Below are positions 17,594 through 28,380 of a stretch of DNA of 64,000 nt, piece by piece (within the stretch, counting starts at the first letter, position 1; every line of letters starts with the position of its first letter). The position numbers and the translations under genes were made by a program. The notes under the pieces are model-generated. The model made no database searches, had not been told where the DNA came from, and was given only the letters and a program-made list of their open reading frames with translations. The DNA is from Paulinella micropora (taxonomy: Eukaryota > Cercozoa > Imbricatea > Euglyphida > Paulinellidae): NCBI GenBank assembly GCA_019918135.1, contig WBZZ01002713.1, positions 25,001 to 89,000 on the forward strand, given 5' to 3'.

Positions 17594-20500
17594 GGTTACG
17601 AGCCGACGCTTCGGAGATTGCCTACGCATAAGGTCTTCGACATCGTGTGTTTATTAACATTGGAGTTTACTAGAACTCAGCCATGACAACAGCGACTACG
17701 AGACGGCAGCGACAGAGACTGCGTCAACGAACACGACGATTTATGGGCAGATTACAGTCCAAGCATGATGACTTTAAAAGCTTTGACGTCAACGAGGACG
17801 ACTACTGCGACTACTCTTTCCCTCCCACCCACCGGATCCAAATGCATTAGATGGAGGACGACGAGTACTCAACCTTATCACCAACTTTCCACGTTAACAG
17901 TGACGTGTTGGAATTAGGATACGACACGGAAGACTGCCCTAGATATCTACACAACAGATAATCTGACGACTACGACGAACGTAAGTGTCATTATGCTCCC
18001 ACGTCGACAATGATAAGCATGGTGCTTACAATAGGGTTGAGCAACAGCGTCGGAAGACCAGGAAGCAACGAGATCGCCCCCATCGCATTACGAAAGGTGT
18101 GCACACATTTGAAATTCCCTTTGATGGATTTTGTTATGAAGATGACGCGACGATGGAGATGGCGGAGCCAAAAGTGGCTACAGCAGCGACAACAAAGACT
18201 TGGCCAGTCGAATCAGCTGCAACAGAAGGGACCTGGGTGGTCCAACATGCGTCAACAAATGGTCTGCACGCAGACAGACCTCGAAAAGGGAAGCATGAAT
18301 TATTTAATGATTACCCTGTTTTAGAATTTGGTGATGAGGAGACTTTTGAGTAAAGGCGCCTTTGGGTTTTGGAAGACTTGCCCAAGGTATAACACAGCAT
18401 GCATGCAACAGCGACCGCCGCCACCTACTTGCCCTCTCCCAGCAACGCCACAAAGACGGATGCAGAGAAGAATGCCTCCACCCCTACCTACTATGCCCCC
18501 ACCACACCCACCTACAACAACGAAGACATTTGCAAACGACAACGAGATGGGACGACGAGACGAGTGTGTTTATGAAGAAGAAGGACGTGTCATTGATAGA
18601 CCACAACCAATGCAACCTCGTGCCAGTGGGGGACAAACTTCGACAGAGAAATTCGATAGGCAGGATAGATTTGCAGAAGACAGAGGTCAAAAGGGAGAGG
18701 AGAGTGTGAGAGGAGAACAAACGACACCTCACACAGAGAGAGCAGACACACAGACAGTGTCACAAACACAAACAGATGTTCATACAGATACATGTGAGCA
18801 AGAGACACTCACACCAACGTACGTCAAAGAAAAAGAGAGTGTAAGGAAATGATACAGATAGGAGAGAAAAAGGGAACGAGTGACGAGACAAACACTCACA
18901 CACAATCAGAGGGAACGGTTATTGTTTACAAACGCAGTGAGGAAAGAATTGGCAGGCAGAAAGAGGCAGATAAGAGGACAGAGACAGGGAAGGACACAGA
19001 GAGACAACAAGCATCCAACTTCGTATATGTGTTTTGTCCCATTGTTGCAAATACATACCTAAATGTGTCCTCATATTTTTCTACGTGTTTTATGTGTTTT
19101 CCAACATATTTGCAAGATCGTACAAGCATTCGTTGCATCATATGTGTGTTTGCATGACGTTGCACACACAAATCCCACCCGGCCCATACAGTGATATGCT
19201 TGACATAGGGTCATTTTCACGACAACTTTTTCACACACTGCTTCCCACACCAACTGCTACACGTTTGTTTGTTGCTTGTGTTTCCGTTAACACACAAAGT
19301 GAAAACGACACACACAATTTATTTTGCTTTTCTGTTATGTTTTCACACATTGCATTCAAGAACAGAAACGTAGACAGAGAGAGAAAGGGTAGTGACAGAA
19401 CAGATCTAACTACTAACGAATTTCTTTCTCATCTGTCCCCACGTCGAGAAGGAACGAGCACAGCACATCCCTACATCTACCAACATGTCCCCTGTCTACT
19501 TGCAGCACAATTTGGCTACACTTCGTGCTTCGTTTGGGATCCTGGGACAACGATAACGACTTCGGTTGCGACTTCGGCCTTCAACGAGATTGGTACTACA
19601 ACATTCGTTTTGGCTTTTGCTTTTTGTTGGAAGGAGTATTCACTTACCTTCGTTGGAGTTTATTGCTCCTTGCAACCCGCAATGTCTTGCTTAGTTTGCA
19701 AGGAGGGCAACAACTTGGGACCTGGAACCTGTTGAGGTTTTTCTGCACGAAAGGGGGGGGGGGGCTACTAGAACGAAGATGCTTTCTTTATTTGGTGACT
19801 ACAACGATGAGCTTCGCCATTTGCCCCCTACCAATGGACATCAATTTATTTATAAAGGTTTTTAAAAGATTTGTTTTTAGTTTTGGCCTTCGATCTACTG
19901 CAGATCCAATGCAACTGGTATTTCGTTTCTTTGGTTAAACTAAGTTCGGGATTTTGCTTAGTGTTATTGGAGCTTTCTATTTTTGATCGGTGGCTTCAGC
20001 CTTTCGAGGAGTCTGGTACCGTAACGATGAAAACTTCGTTTTGATTCTTATTTTACTTTTCATTTTATGTGGCCCTACTCATGAGAGCACATTGAAAAGA
20101 CGAATAACTTTTTTTTTCCTGCTTGGTTTACAAGTGGACAGGGACGACCTTTGAGTTTCGGTTTTCACCGTATGGATGCGTACCTTGAAGAGGAGGTTAG
20201 TTTACCCTTCTATTACTTTGCAAGTCTCAATGGATTGAGCGATTTGTTTGAATATTTACTTTGCGCTTCCACCTTCGTTGTTATTTTGCGCATCGGCAAG
20301 AGATTTTTTCTCACGTCGATTTGGTTTTACTTCGTTACTATGATTTGGACCACATGAACGTTTGGTTAGGCGCTGGGATTGTTAATGCTTACTGGGGCTT
20401 CGAGTGGCTTCTCTTCGGTGTGCGTTGTGGAGGCAGTGAAATCGGTATGGACCGGCGTTCACCAGAGGTTTGTACTTTTCGATTGGATGAACTTGGCCTA

Positions 20501-21608
20501 GTAAGAACGCCGCTCTTCAGAATCAAAAACAGCATCAATTCAATTGCTACCGCATTTATTTATTTTTTTTATTTTCGAGAACTACAAATTACAAACGTCA
20601 AATGTTGACCGACCCCCGCCCTCCGTAGACGGGCCTTGGTACAGTGTTATAAGTTATTAGTGGGCGCGGGATTGGCAACTAATATTTTTTTTTCGAGAAA
20701 GAGAGCTGCTATCTGTCATCGACCCGGAGGGGTAGAGACTTATATTTTATCTCGTGGATTATGGTTGGATTACAAGCACTGCATTTGGGCGGTTAGCTTC
20801 AACGAGAAGCCAACATCGACATTATTTTTAGATTAACATCACCGACTTGTCGATCGATTTTCTTCTTCATTTGTTTACCCATTCTTGTTCCGAGTCCAGT
20901 ATTTTATATATTTGACATAAGTCAAATCGACAAGCCGGTTTTGGAACAAGTGGCACGCTGCTTTCGATAGTCTCTATGGAGTTCAAAATTTAATTTGCAC
21001 TTTCGCTTACGAATTGCGAAACGGGAATTGTTTACGACTTATGCGCACAACACCTAAAGATTTTTTGAATGTAACGCTAACGCCAATTGGATATTCGACG
21101 ACGACGACGCTTATTAGATTTTTCGTTCTTATTTACGAGCTGTAACATCAACGACTGACTTTTGGAAAAGTCATAGATCAAGAAATTTATTTGAACAGAA
21201 ACGGCGTGGCGTAATAATATTATTTCGACGCATGAGATTGAGACCAAGGATTTTTCTTTATTGTGGATTTTACTTTCAGTCTGGTATAGTCAGGTCATCG
21301 GACATTCAACTATACAATTATTGACTTTTCGCAATGGCAATAGAGTAGGAACTGTTTAATGTTAATGCCATATTTACGCTCATTTCGAATTATTTGTTGA
21401 TTTCATATCACACATCATATTTGGCATTTGATCACATTTACTCAGTTTATATTTTGCATAGATTGCATATTTACCCCCATATATTTCATGACATATTTAC
21501 TCATCGTGAGCGAGCGCATTTATTTGCATACGTGGTTTTATTTATCGGGGGGAGTTTGAGAGTTTAGAGGATAGTTAGAGAGAGTATAGATATTGAGTTC
21601 GGGGGGAG
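17594..21608. other. LTR element interior, no recognisable domains
   Basis: Short open frames (for example 17985-18353 and 18328-18852, charged and Pro-rich in part) lie in the 5' half. The 3' half is AT-rich and essentially non-coding. I could not recognise gag, protease, reverse transcriptase, RNase H or integrase. The ~12 bases after the left LTR (17594 on) should hold the primer-binding site, but I cannot match them to a tRNA by eye. Confidence 0.6.
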
Positions 21609-22131
21609 TGTAGGACTCTAATATTTGCCATATTATATTCCTATTTGCTAACATATTTACCATCACATTGGAACTCAAATATCATACAATTTGTCGTGAA
21701 TCTTTTCACGAAATGTCATTTTTACCACACTCGGATCATATTTCCTCATTACCAATTATCTCTCACGTATTTCACTTGAACACAGTAATATTGCCATTTT
21801 GCACCTTGAGATCATCATGCACACATAACTGTGCATTCTAGAGTTTCTATCACGTGGATTTATTATTGACAGCATCTATCGTGTATGCACAGTCATTTAT
21901 GTTATTTCTAGATTATCCTGTCACGTGATTAATCACATGATCAAGCATGTGATTTATTGTTAGTTTAGATCAGAGTTCGTTCTCATTATGATCGATTAAA
22001 GTTGCTTCGATGAAGACAATCATCTTTTATTCCGGTCTAGATTGATAACCGGATGTTAGTCAATCTTCCGTTCCTCTGCGCTAGAGCGCTTCAGTAATTA
22101 TTTAGATCATTATCTAATACTGAGCATTACA
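21609..22131. repeat. right LTR
   Basis: An intact 523-bp LTR from tgtaggactc to gagcattaca. It contains several CACGTG/TCACGTGA-like palindromes. It gives the uninterrupted target sequence of the nested element: gccatatta followed by tattcc. Confidence 0.9.
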
Positions 22132-22859
22132 TGCCTGGCTGAAAAGTAGATTTTATGTTGGGGCCTGTGCCAGCAAAAATGTTATTGGGGCAGAGATGAA
22201 AAAATCCGCTTTCGCCAATTTCGAACTAGTAGCATGGCTTTTCTGGTGCCGGGGAGACAGCCGTTAAAACGACAGCACGGTTCTGAGCTGCTGCACTTTG
22301 TTCGACAAGACAAGGCCGAACTGAAAGTGCAAGACATTACCAAGCTCTCTAACGCTGCGAGCCTTTGGCCTGCCCTGCCACGGGGATGGTTGCCGGGCCT
22401 ACCATTACAACAGCCGTTCTATGACGCGCTGATACTGTCAGGCTGGTCTGCGAGTGTCGCGTGCGCGCTGTGGTGGGCAGACCTGGGCTGGCCCAACGAA
22501 CTGTGCCCCTGTGTTACGCGTTAGAGTACTTGTGGCAAAGAAGATGGTTGCCGGGCCGGACGCCGCTACACACGGTTAGGTGGAAGGACCATCGTCAGCA
22601 AGCTACGGAAAGTTGTGAAGGCTGATTTTATGAGTTTGGTTCTGCACAAAGCACGTTTGTTGCAGCTGTACCCAAACAACGTGTACGGCATAACAGTCAC
22701 AAAAGGCGCTCAAGCACACGGCCTGTTGTTGACTATGCCAAAACGCAAAAGGACCCTAGGTCCGTAATGCGCACTTGTTGTTTCGAAGTCCTGCAACTGA
22801 TCATTGCAGGCTTTGAGCAGGAACTTCCTTTGGTAGGAATCCCCCTTGGTACCGAATAA
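22132..22859 (+). pseudogene. kinase-like gene, 3' part beyond the LTR element
   Basis: Continuation of the gene that starts at 7571. It carries three stretches related to the paralogue at 5777-6763, spread over different frames. They are 'DFMLGPVPAKMLLGQR' (nt ~22151-22200); 'LKVQDITKLSNAASLWPAL' plus 'SVACALWWADLGW' (nt ~22330-22490); and 'DPRSVMRTCCFEVLQLIIAG' (nt ~22757-22815), matching 'DPCGCLCEMCHEFLQLLVYA'. The last frame ends GIPLGTE at TAA 22857-22859. The frame changes show it is a pseudogene, or that it contains sequence errors. Confidence 0.5.
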
Positions 22860-23191
22860 GAAACAGAAAAAAAAGCAAGCGGGTGACAGTCGTTTTTTTT
22901 TTAAGGGTGGGGAGGGCGAGGCGTGGGAGGCCAAGAGAGTGCGGTGTGGTGAAGCAAAACTCTGGCAGGGCAAAGAAAGAGAAGGGTTGGGATTACTGAA
23001 AAGGAACCGAAATACGGGTTTTATTAAAAGAGAGAGAGAGAGTCCGGAGGATAGTAAAATTTTTTTTTTTTTTTTTTTAAAAAAAACGAGTGGCACTTTG
23101 TGCTTAGTGGGAGCCAATGTGCCAATAAAAAGAAATTAGCAACCAAGGATTTAAATGGGCTATTGCCGTGGCCGAAGAGCGTTATTAAGGA
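22860..23191. other. spacer with family-1-like trace
   Basis: The spacer is mostly purine-rich low complexity with a T19 tract (23060-23079). Just before the next gene, nt 23152-23177 read GFKWAIAVA, resembling the 'GFKCAIAVAGWLW' block of family 1. This may be a remnant of the 5' part of the gene that follows. Confidence 0.3.
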
Positions 23192-25139
23192 ATGTTTCTG
23201 GTAGGCACCTCGCTTGACGAGGCCAGCTGCCACCGCGCGCTGGCCGATGCGCAGCTGCGCAACGCGCTGGACCTGCTAGGGGCGCTCGGCCGCCACGAGG
23301 CTGTGGCAGGCACAGTGTGCAGCCTGGAAGACAACGGGCAATTGCAGCGGATAGCGTACCGTGACACTTTGCTGGACACCGACGGCCCCTGTGCGCGCTG
23401 GGCCGCGCTCAAGTGTACTGCCTGGACCGCGGACGAACTGGTCGTGCCTCTGGCCGTGCTGTGCCACGGCGTGGATTCGGAGCTGTCGCTGCTAGAGCTC
23501 ATGGTGCTGCTGTGGGTCGATGGTAGCGACAACAGTACTAGTGCTTTTTTCACCACCCGCCAGCTCATGCGCACCGAGCTCCAGAGCATTCTAGCTTCCG
23601 GGGCTCGCACCGAGCTGGCGCCCTGGCTGCAAAATGCCTGGGGGAACCACCGCCGGGCCTACATGGAACACCTCGAGCAAGAGGGGCCCGACCTGCTGCT
23701 GTGGACATTCCTGGCGCTGCAACGCCAGCAACGGTTGTTCTCGCTGGCTACGGTGCGGCGCAATCAATGTGCCCAAGACCGCGCTGGACGACGAGTCGCT
23801 GCAGGTCATCGCGACGGCACTGCGTTTTGACAAGTGCCTGGGCCCGCGCGACGAGGGGTGCAAGCTCCCGGCGGGGGCCCTGCTGGCGCTGCTGAGCGGA
23901 AACGCCTTTGCGCTGCCGCCGGGGGCGTTGGCCAGCGCCCGTGACTTTTCGGAAGCCCAGCGCGATTTCGAGCAGTGCATCCTGGCCGCCTCGGTCCTGC
24001 GCGTGTTCGTCGTCGTCAAGCCAGCTGAGGTCGCCGCGCGGCCGCACATGCGCTGCAGCGCCGCGTGGAACTGGATCTACCACCCCGGGGCCTTCGCGGC
24101 AGCTACTGCGACGTTGGACGACGGCGCGCGGGCCGCGCTGGACGAGGCCTGTGAACAGTTCCAACGTCGCCAGCCCGGCCCCGTGCTCGCGGGGCCCGTC
24201 CTGCAGCTGCTGGCGGAACTAAGCACGGGGCGCGGCGCGACCTTTTTGCTGGAGATGGTCGCGACGCTGCAGCAGCGAGACGCCAATCTGGACAGGGCGT
24301 TCGGCAAGGCGCTCGTATGCTACGGCCCGCCCACGCGCCGCCGGCGCTGTCGGCTGCAGGTGCTGCTGTGCCTGCTCTTGCGCCACTGCCTGCACTGGCA
24401 GGCGGTCGGCGCCGCGCTGCCGCCCAGCGAACGCGCGCATCTGGCCCGCGCTTTCGCTCGCAATAGCGGCGGGCCGTGGCGCCATGACGAGGACCCGCTG
24501 CTGTCAGTGCTGCTAGTGCTGCTGGCGGCCACGGCCTGTGTCATGACTCGCAGGCAGCTGTGGGACAGCGGCGGCTCTCTGAGCTTTTCACACGCGGTAG
24601 GCGCGCACTTGGGCGGCGTGGGCCTGGGGCCCTGGCTGGAAGGATGGCTGCACGGGACCTTCGTGCGGGCGCCCGGTTGCGACCAGTGGCACGACGACGC
24701 CAACTGCAACCTGCACGCCTACGCCGAGACGCTCGAGGTGCGGCGCCGCGCCCTGCCAGGCCACTACATGTCTAGGCAGGACGAAAGCGAGCGCTGGCTC
24801 CTAGCCTCCCTGCACGGCAACCTGTCGTTGCGGCGTTTGCTGCCGGCGGCCTGCGAAGAAGTGCAGTCCGCGTCCCTGACCACCCTCGGCGCCGTTTTGC
24901 CCGCCCTCCACACTTCGCTGGGGAGCTGCTTCTGTGAATTTGCGGCAGGTTTCCACGCCATTATGGCGCGCAGTGCGGACGAGTACCTGGACTGGGTACA
25001 GCTGTTCGCGCAGGACCCGCGCGCGCCCCAGTGGCGGCTGCACATGCAAACAGCGCTGGAGGAACTGGCGTCCGCGCAGATGCAAGTGCTGTTTGCGGGT
25101 GGGATCACCCAGGTGAACGGGGCGCTGGCGGGCTTCTAG
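23192..25139 (+). CDS. large unknown helical protein, possible remote family-1 relative
   Basis: ATG 23192 (MFLVGTSLDEASCHRALADA) opens a GC-rich frame. The protein-like reading then moves by one frame near nt 23755 and continues to TAG 25137-25139, about 640 residues in all. It is Leu/Ala-rich and helical, with no signal peptide. Two stretches weakly recall family 1: 'GPDLLLWTFLALQRQQRLF' against 'EPFSLVSLWLLFNK', and 'FEQCILAASVLRVFVVVKP' followed by 'AAWNW' against 'LLEACLFVYTITQLVLWP' followed by 'KIKWES'. A second, similar helical half follows. The shift at 23755 may be a one-base error or decay. Its stop codon overlaps that of the convergent gene at 25136. Confidence 0.5.
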
Positions 25140-25146
25140 AAAGGCA

Positions 25147-25193
<47 letters not shown>

Positions 25194-26035
25194 ACGGGCG
25201 AGACCAGCCCGCCGGCCTCGTGCTCGATCGACGCGTTCAGCGCCGCCGCCCACGCCTCGGCCCGCGCCAAGAACTCGTCACGCACCCGGCCGCGCTTCTC
25301 GTCCAAACCGACCAGAACTTCGCGCTCGGCCGAGGCGACCCGCCGGCGCAGCGGCCGTAGATCCAGGTTTTCGGGCAGCGGCTTCAGCCGTGCGCCGCTC
25401 CACGCGACCAGCGCCGCCGTGCTAACGTACAGGGTGACGGTGGCCTCGGCGTGGAAGCCCTTGGCCAGTACGGAAGCGGCGGCGGTTACGAGCTGAGCTA
25501 GGCTCACGCACCAGAGACACACGGCCGCGCGCGGTGGCGCCAGCAGGCGCAGGGACGACAGCAGCAGGCACCAGAGCCAGGGCGCGGCCTGCGCGGCCAG
25601 GCACAACAAAACCAGCGCCTGGTTCACGGGCAAGTAGGCCAGGCAGGCGCCCGCGGTGAGCGGCACAAAAGTAAGCGCGGCGCCGTTCGCGACTTGCCAC
25701 CCGCGCGGTTGCCCCGGCAAGAGCTTGCACTCTATCCTAGACAGCCGAAACAGGCACAGCGCCGAGCCCACGCGGCAATGAGCCCACATCACCAACGCCC
25801 ACACCGTGCGCGCGCCGTCAAAAGACCGCGCGGTCCAGTTCAGAGCTGCCTGGCCAGCAGGCGGCAGCCAGGGGCACAGCAGCGCTAGACATTCCAGCAA
25901 CCACCAGCCCAAAACATAGCGCGACACAACTGAGCACCAAAGCAAATGAGCTCTGTGCGCCAGTACTATGACGGCCGCCGCGGTCGTGATGGAAAACAAG
26001 GCCAGTGCAAGCCAAACCTCTTGCCTTGATGACAT
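25136..26035 (-). CDS. seven-pass membrane protein, receptor-like topology
   Basis: 299 residues from ATG 26035 (MSSRQEVWLALALFS). Seven hydrophobic segments are visible at residues ~6-31, 41-60, 75-97, 113-135, 140-165, 170-192 and 200-220. A charged, probably helical C-terminal tail (~220-275) follows. The last ~20 residues are (Ser-Leu)n, encoded by the CT side of a GA microsatellite that the frame reads through. The seven-helix layout with a cytosolic tail suits a receptor-like or transporter-like protein. I see no diagnostic motif of a named family. The stop TAG shares the tetranucleotide CTAG (25136-25139) with the convergent gene. Confidence 0.65.
25148..25191 (+). repeat. (GA)n microsatellite inside a coding region
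   Basis: About 22 GA units directly downstream of the plus-strand gene and within the minus-strand membrane-protein frame, where it encodes alternating Ser and Leu. Confidence 0.9.
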
Positions 26036-26566
26036 TGCTTACAATTTTTTTCTGGTGGGCCTCGCCTCTAAGTCTTTTTTTGCCCCTCCCCAAAAAACAA
26101 AAAACAGAATTTTGGAGCAAAACAAATGTCTGTTAACAGAGAAAAAAAAAGTAGGTATATGTTTTGGCAACGGGGAGGGGGGGGGGGGGAACGGCTGCGC
26201 GGGGAAAGAGATTACATTTCTTTGTGGGGGGAAAGTAGGATCCCCAACTGCTTCGAAATAACGCGCGGGGGGGGGGGAAGAGAGAATGAGGGGGGGGGGG
26301 GAGGGGTCTGCAGCGCCCCAGCCCGTAGGATAATAAAAGAAACAGGGGGAAGGGGCATGCACCGCCCCCTCCTTTTTATCTGGTCTTCTTTTTTCTTTTG
26401 TTGTTTTGTACCGTTTCTGCAGAATCCTTTCACGTTTGATTATTTTCTTGCCTTTGCCTTTTACTTTTTTGTACTAATGGCTCGTTGGTGTGTGTGTGTG
26501 TGGGGGGGGGGGGGGAGGGTAGGCGGTGTTTCTTTTTCAAATTTTATTTAATTTGTTTGATATTTC
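26036..26566. other. G-rich low-complexity spacer
   Basis: Holds G runs at ~26175-26190, 26268-26277, 26292-26302 and 26503-26513 and a short GT repeat. No gene is seen. It separates the membrane-protein gene from the family-1 copy that ends at 26567. Confidence 0.5.
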
Positions 26567-27562
26567 CTAGAAATCTGTATGTTGTAAGCCGTCGTTGGTA
26601 AGCACTAAGGTTTGGGGCCCTCTGACCCGTTGACGCTTCTTAAGCTGCACGACAACAGGCTTCGGAAGATTTTTAATAGTACTGGATGACTGCACAGGAG
26701 GCCTATCCGGGGACATAGGAGGAGAGAATAGAAAATCTTCATGCAGGTCTTCCTGAGGAGGTGTGTGCAGAACCCCATCATTGAGCGTTGCTGAGCGCTG
26801 AAATTGAGAGGTTTGTGAAGGGTTGTTGTTGGGCGGCACCGGTTGAGAAGACACGGTGCTTAAGAGACCCTGAGAGAGAGATAACCGGGGGAGGGGAGCA
26901 GGAATAAGACTAGTTCTTGCCGGCGTCAAAGTTTCAAACGTGCCAGTAATGGGTGCGGCCGGCAACGATGCAGGGGGCCCTAGGACAGACGGAAAGCTGA
27001 GAGAGCGATCCACAAATGGAATGGAGCAAGGAAAGCCCAGGTAAATGCGTAGCACTGCGTACACGCACAGACAGGACAGCAGGGCTTCTTCGCTTTCATT
27101 CTCTGACAGCGTTTGTAATTCTGTCTGCACAAAATCATCCGCCGAGTGTTGGAAAAGGTTATCAAGCCCAATACACGGCGATCTGCGTGGGGAGCAGGCA
27201 AAAGCTGGGAAGGTAAGGCTGCCAGGAAATTGCTTTGACGCCAGCCGGCCTACTATCGAAGCGGTCATTTGCTGGCTAGAATTGAATCTGTGGATAGGTT
27301 GGATCACTAATCCGCCTGTGATAAGTTTTTCAATAGTCAGGAAACTGTCCTTGGCGGCTGCGGCCTCTACCTCCAACCAGTTCGAACATTTGTGGCCCAT
27401 GGCGGCCACCTGCTAACGGGGCTCTTTTCTTTCAAGCACCAGAACACTCTGTTTGCGTAGCGCTCCCACTCCTGCATCGTCACAAACCCCTGGAACAACA
27501 CCCACACAGACACAAACGAAAAGGGCTCCTGTTGCACTACTGTGTACGCGTGCTGGCGCGTG
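26567..27562 (-). pseudogene. family-1 gene, 3' part only (copy B)
   Basis: The minus strand reads the family block 'QQEPFSFVSVWVLF' and 'CLKEKSP' (nt ~27420-27540) in one frame. An open frame of 280 residues (27409 to 26567) follows, with 'CIGLDNLFQHSADDF' and 'ALLSCLCVYAVLRIYL', equivalent to 'IGLDNLFKNSGERF' and 'LLEACLFVYTITQLVL' elsewhere. It ends with a Pro/Ser-rich disordered tail, also a family trait. Nothing of the N-terminal half is present; homology stops near 27562, where a plus-strand family fragment begins. It is a rearranged fragment. Confidence 0.55.
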
Positions 27563-27566
27563 GGCA

Positions 27567-27806
27567 GGTCCGTCTCCGCTTTTCGAATCGGTCGGCACAG
27601 AAGGCCAGTACACGGGGCTCGATAACCTGTTCGAAAGTCCCGGCCGCGGGCCTGCCCCGGGCGAAATGCATGAGCTCTCAGGCGGTGCTATCTTGGAGGT
27701 AACGGAAGATTGTCTGTTCATCTATTCTGTGGTAAAGCTTTGTCTGACCCAGAGGCTAAGCGGTGACACGCTGCGAGGCAGTCGCAAGCCCCGTTACACG
27801 ATATAA
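27567..27806 (+). pseudogene. family-1 C-terminal fragment (copy C1)
   Basis: The plus frame contains 'TGLDNLFESPGRGPAPGEMH', 'LEVTEDCLFIYSVVKLCL' and 'SRKPRYTI', matching in order 'IGLDNLF', 'LLEACLFVYTITQLVLW' and 'RTTYKI' of the fuller copies, then stops. It abuts the oppositely oriented copy B. Confidence 0.5.
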
Positions 27807-27829
27807 TGGACAAAGGTCCCAAAGCCTAT

Positions 27830-28380
27830 CATCTCTGTCCCGTCGTCGGTCAGTCAGATAATCTTGGAGAAGGCTTCATATTTCGTCCAGAGACAGCCGT
27901 TTTCTCTACAGTCGATGTGGGTTCTGTTCAGCCGTCGTCCCGAGCTGGACTTTGCATGGAAAAGCAGCGCCCACAAAGTGCTCAGAGCTATACAAGAATG
28001 CATCACGCCTACCACAGAGAGAATAGGCATTTTGGAAATTATGCGGGTGTCGTCGACTTGGGATCGGGTATCGTTGACTTGGGACCATGTAATGGAAAGG
28101 ATTTTCACAAGAAGAAAGGGGGTCCCTTGGGCGTATTTACGAGCAAACAACCAGGTCATATTTTTTGGCCTGAGCTACAGTACCGATTTCTCGCTGCAGC
28201 CACCAACCAAAAGCCAACAAGACATTGCGCACTTGGTGCAAGAGATCATACAAAAAAGGACACTCCTCCCTGCCTGGCGTTGTCACCTGCCTGGCACGTA
28301 GATGACAAGAGTTTCTCGAGGGGCTGGATAAACTGTCTAAACGCGCTTACAACGGCAATAAATCCTCGACCGAGACCGTT
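27830..28380 (+). pseudogene. family-1 middle fragment (copy C2)
   Basis: Carries 'FSLQSMWVLFSRRPEL', 'SSAHKVLRAIQECITP', 'SQQDIAHLVQEIIQK' and, in another frame, 'ALSPAWHVDDKSF'. All have counterparts at 32130-32560 ('PFSLQAIYVLFNPPR', 'SANKWLRAIKARITP', 'SQKKIAFLMQQLVKEE', 'FSPAWNVDNKDF'). Several frames are involved, so it is decayed or poorly resolved. Confidence 0.45.

Larger units (their letters stand above)
8278..22131. mobile_element. LTR retroelement, recent, with a nested Polinton-like element
   Basis: The left LTR begins tgtaggactc at 8278 and ends gcattaca at 17593; it is interrupted by the nested element. The right LTR is 21609-22131 (523 bp). Both show TG...CA ends. The target-site duplication is tgcct (8273-8277 and 22132-22136). 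A purine tract ggggggag (21601-21608) directly precedes the right LTR. The two LTR copies differ by only a few substitutions and small indels, so the insertion is recent. The ~4-kb interior (17594-21608) has only short open frames, and I recognise no reverse transcriptase or integrase. It looks like a non-autonomous element of the LARD kind, or a degraded one. Family cannot be assigned. Confidence 0.85.

Noticed and set aside
17594-17612. Primer-binding site for a specific tRNA after the left LTR
   Set aside because: The bases ggttacgagccg lack the usual leading TGG, and I cannot match them to a tRNA 3' end by eye.
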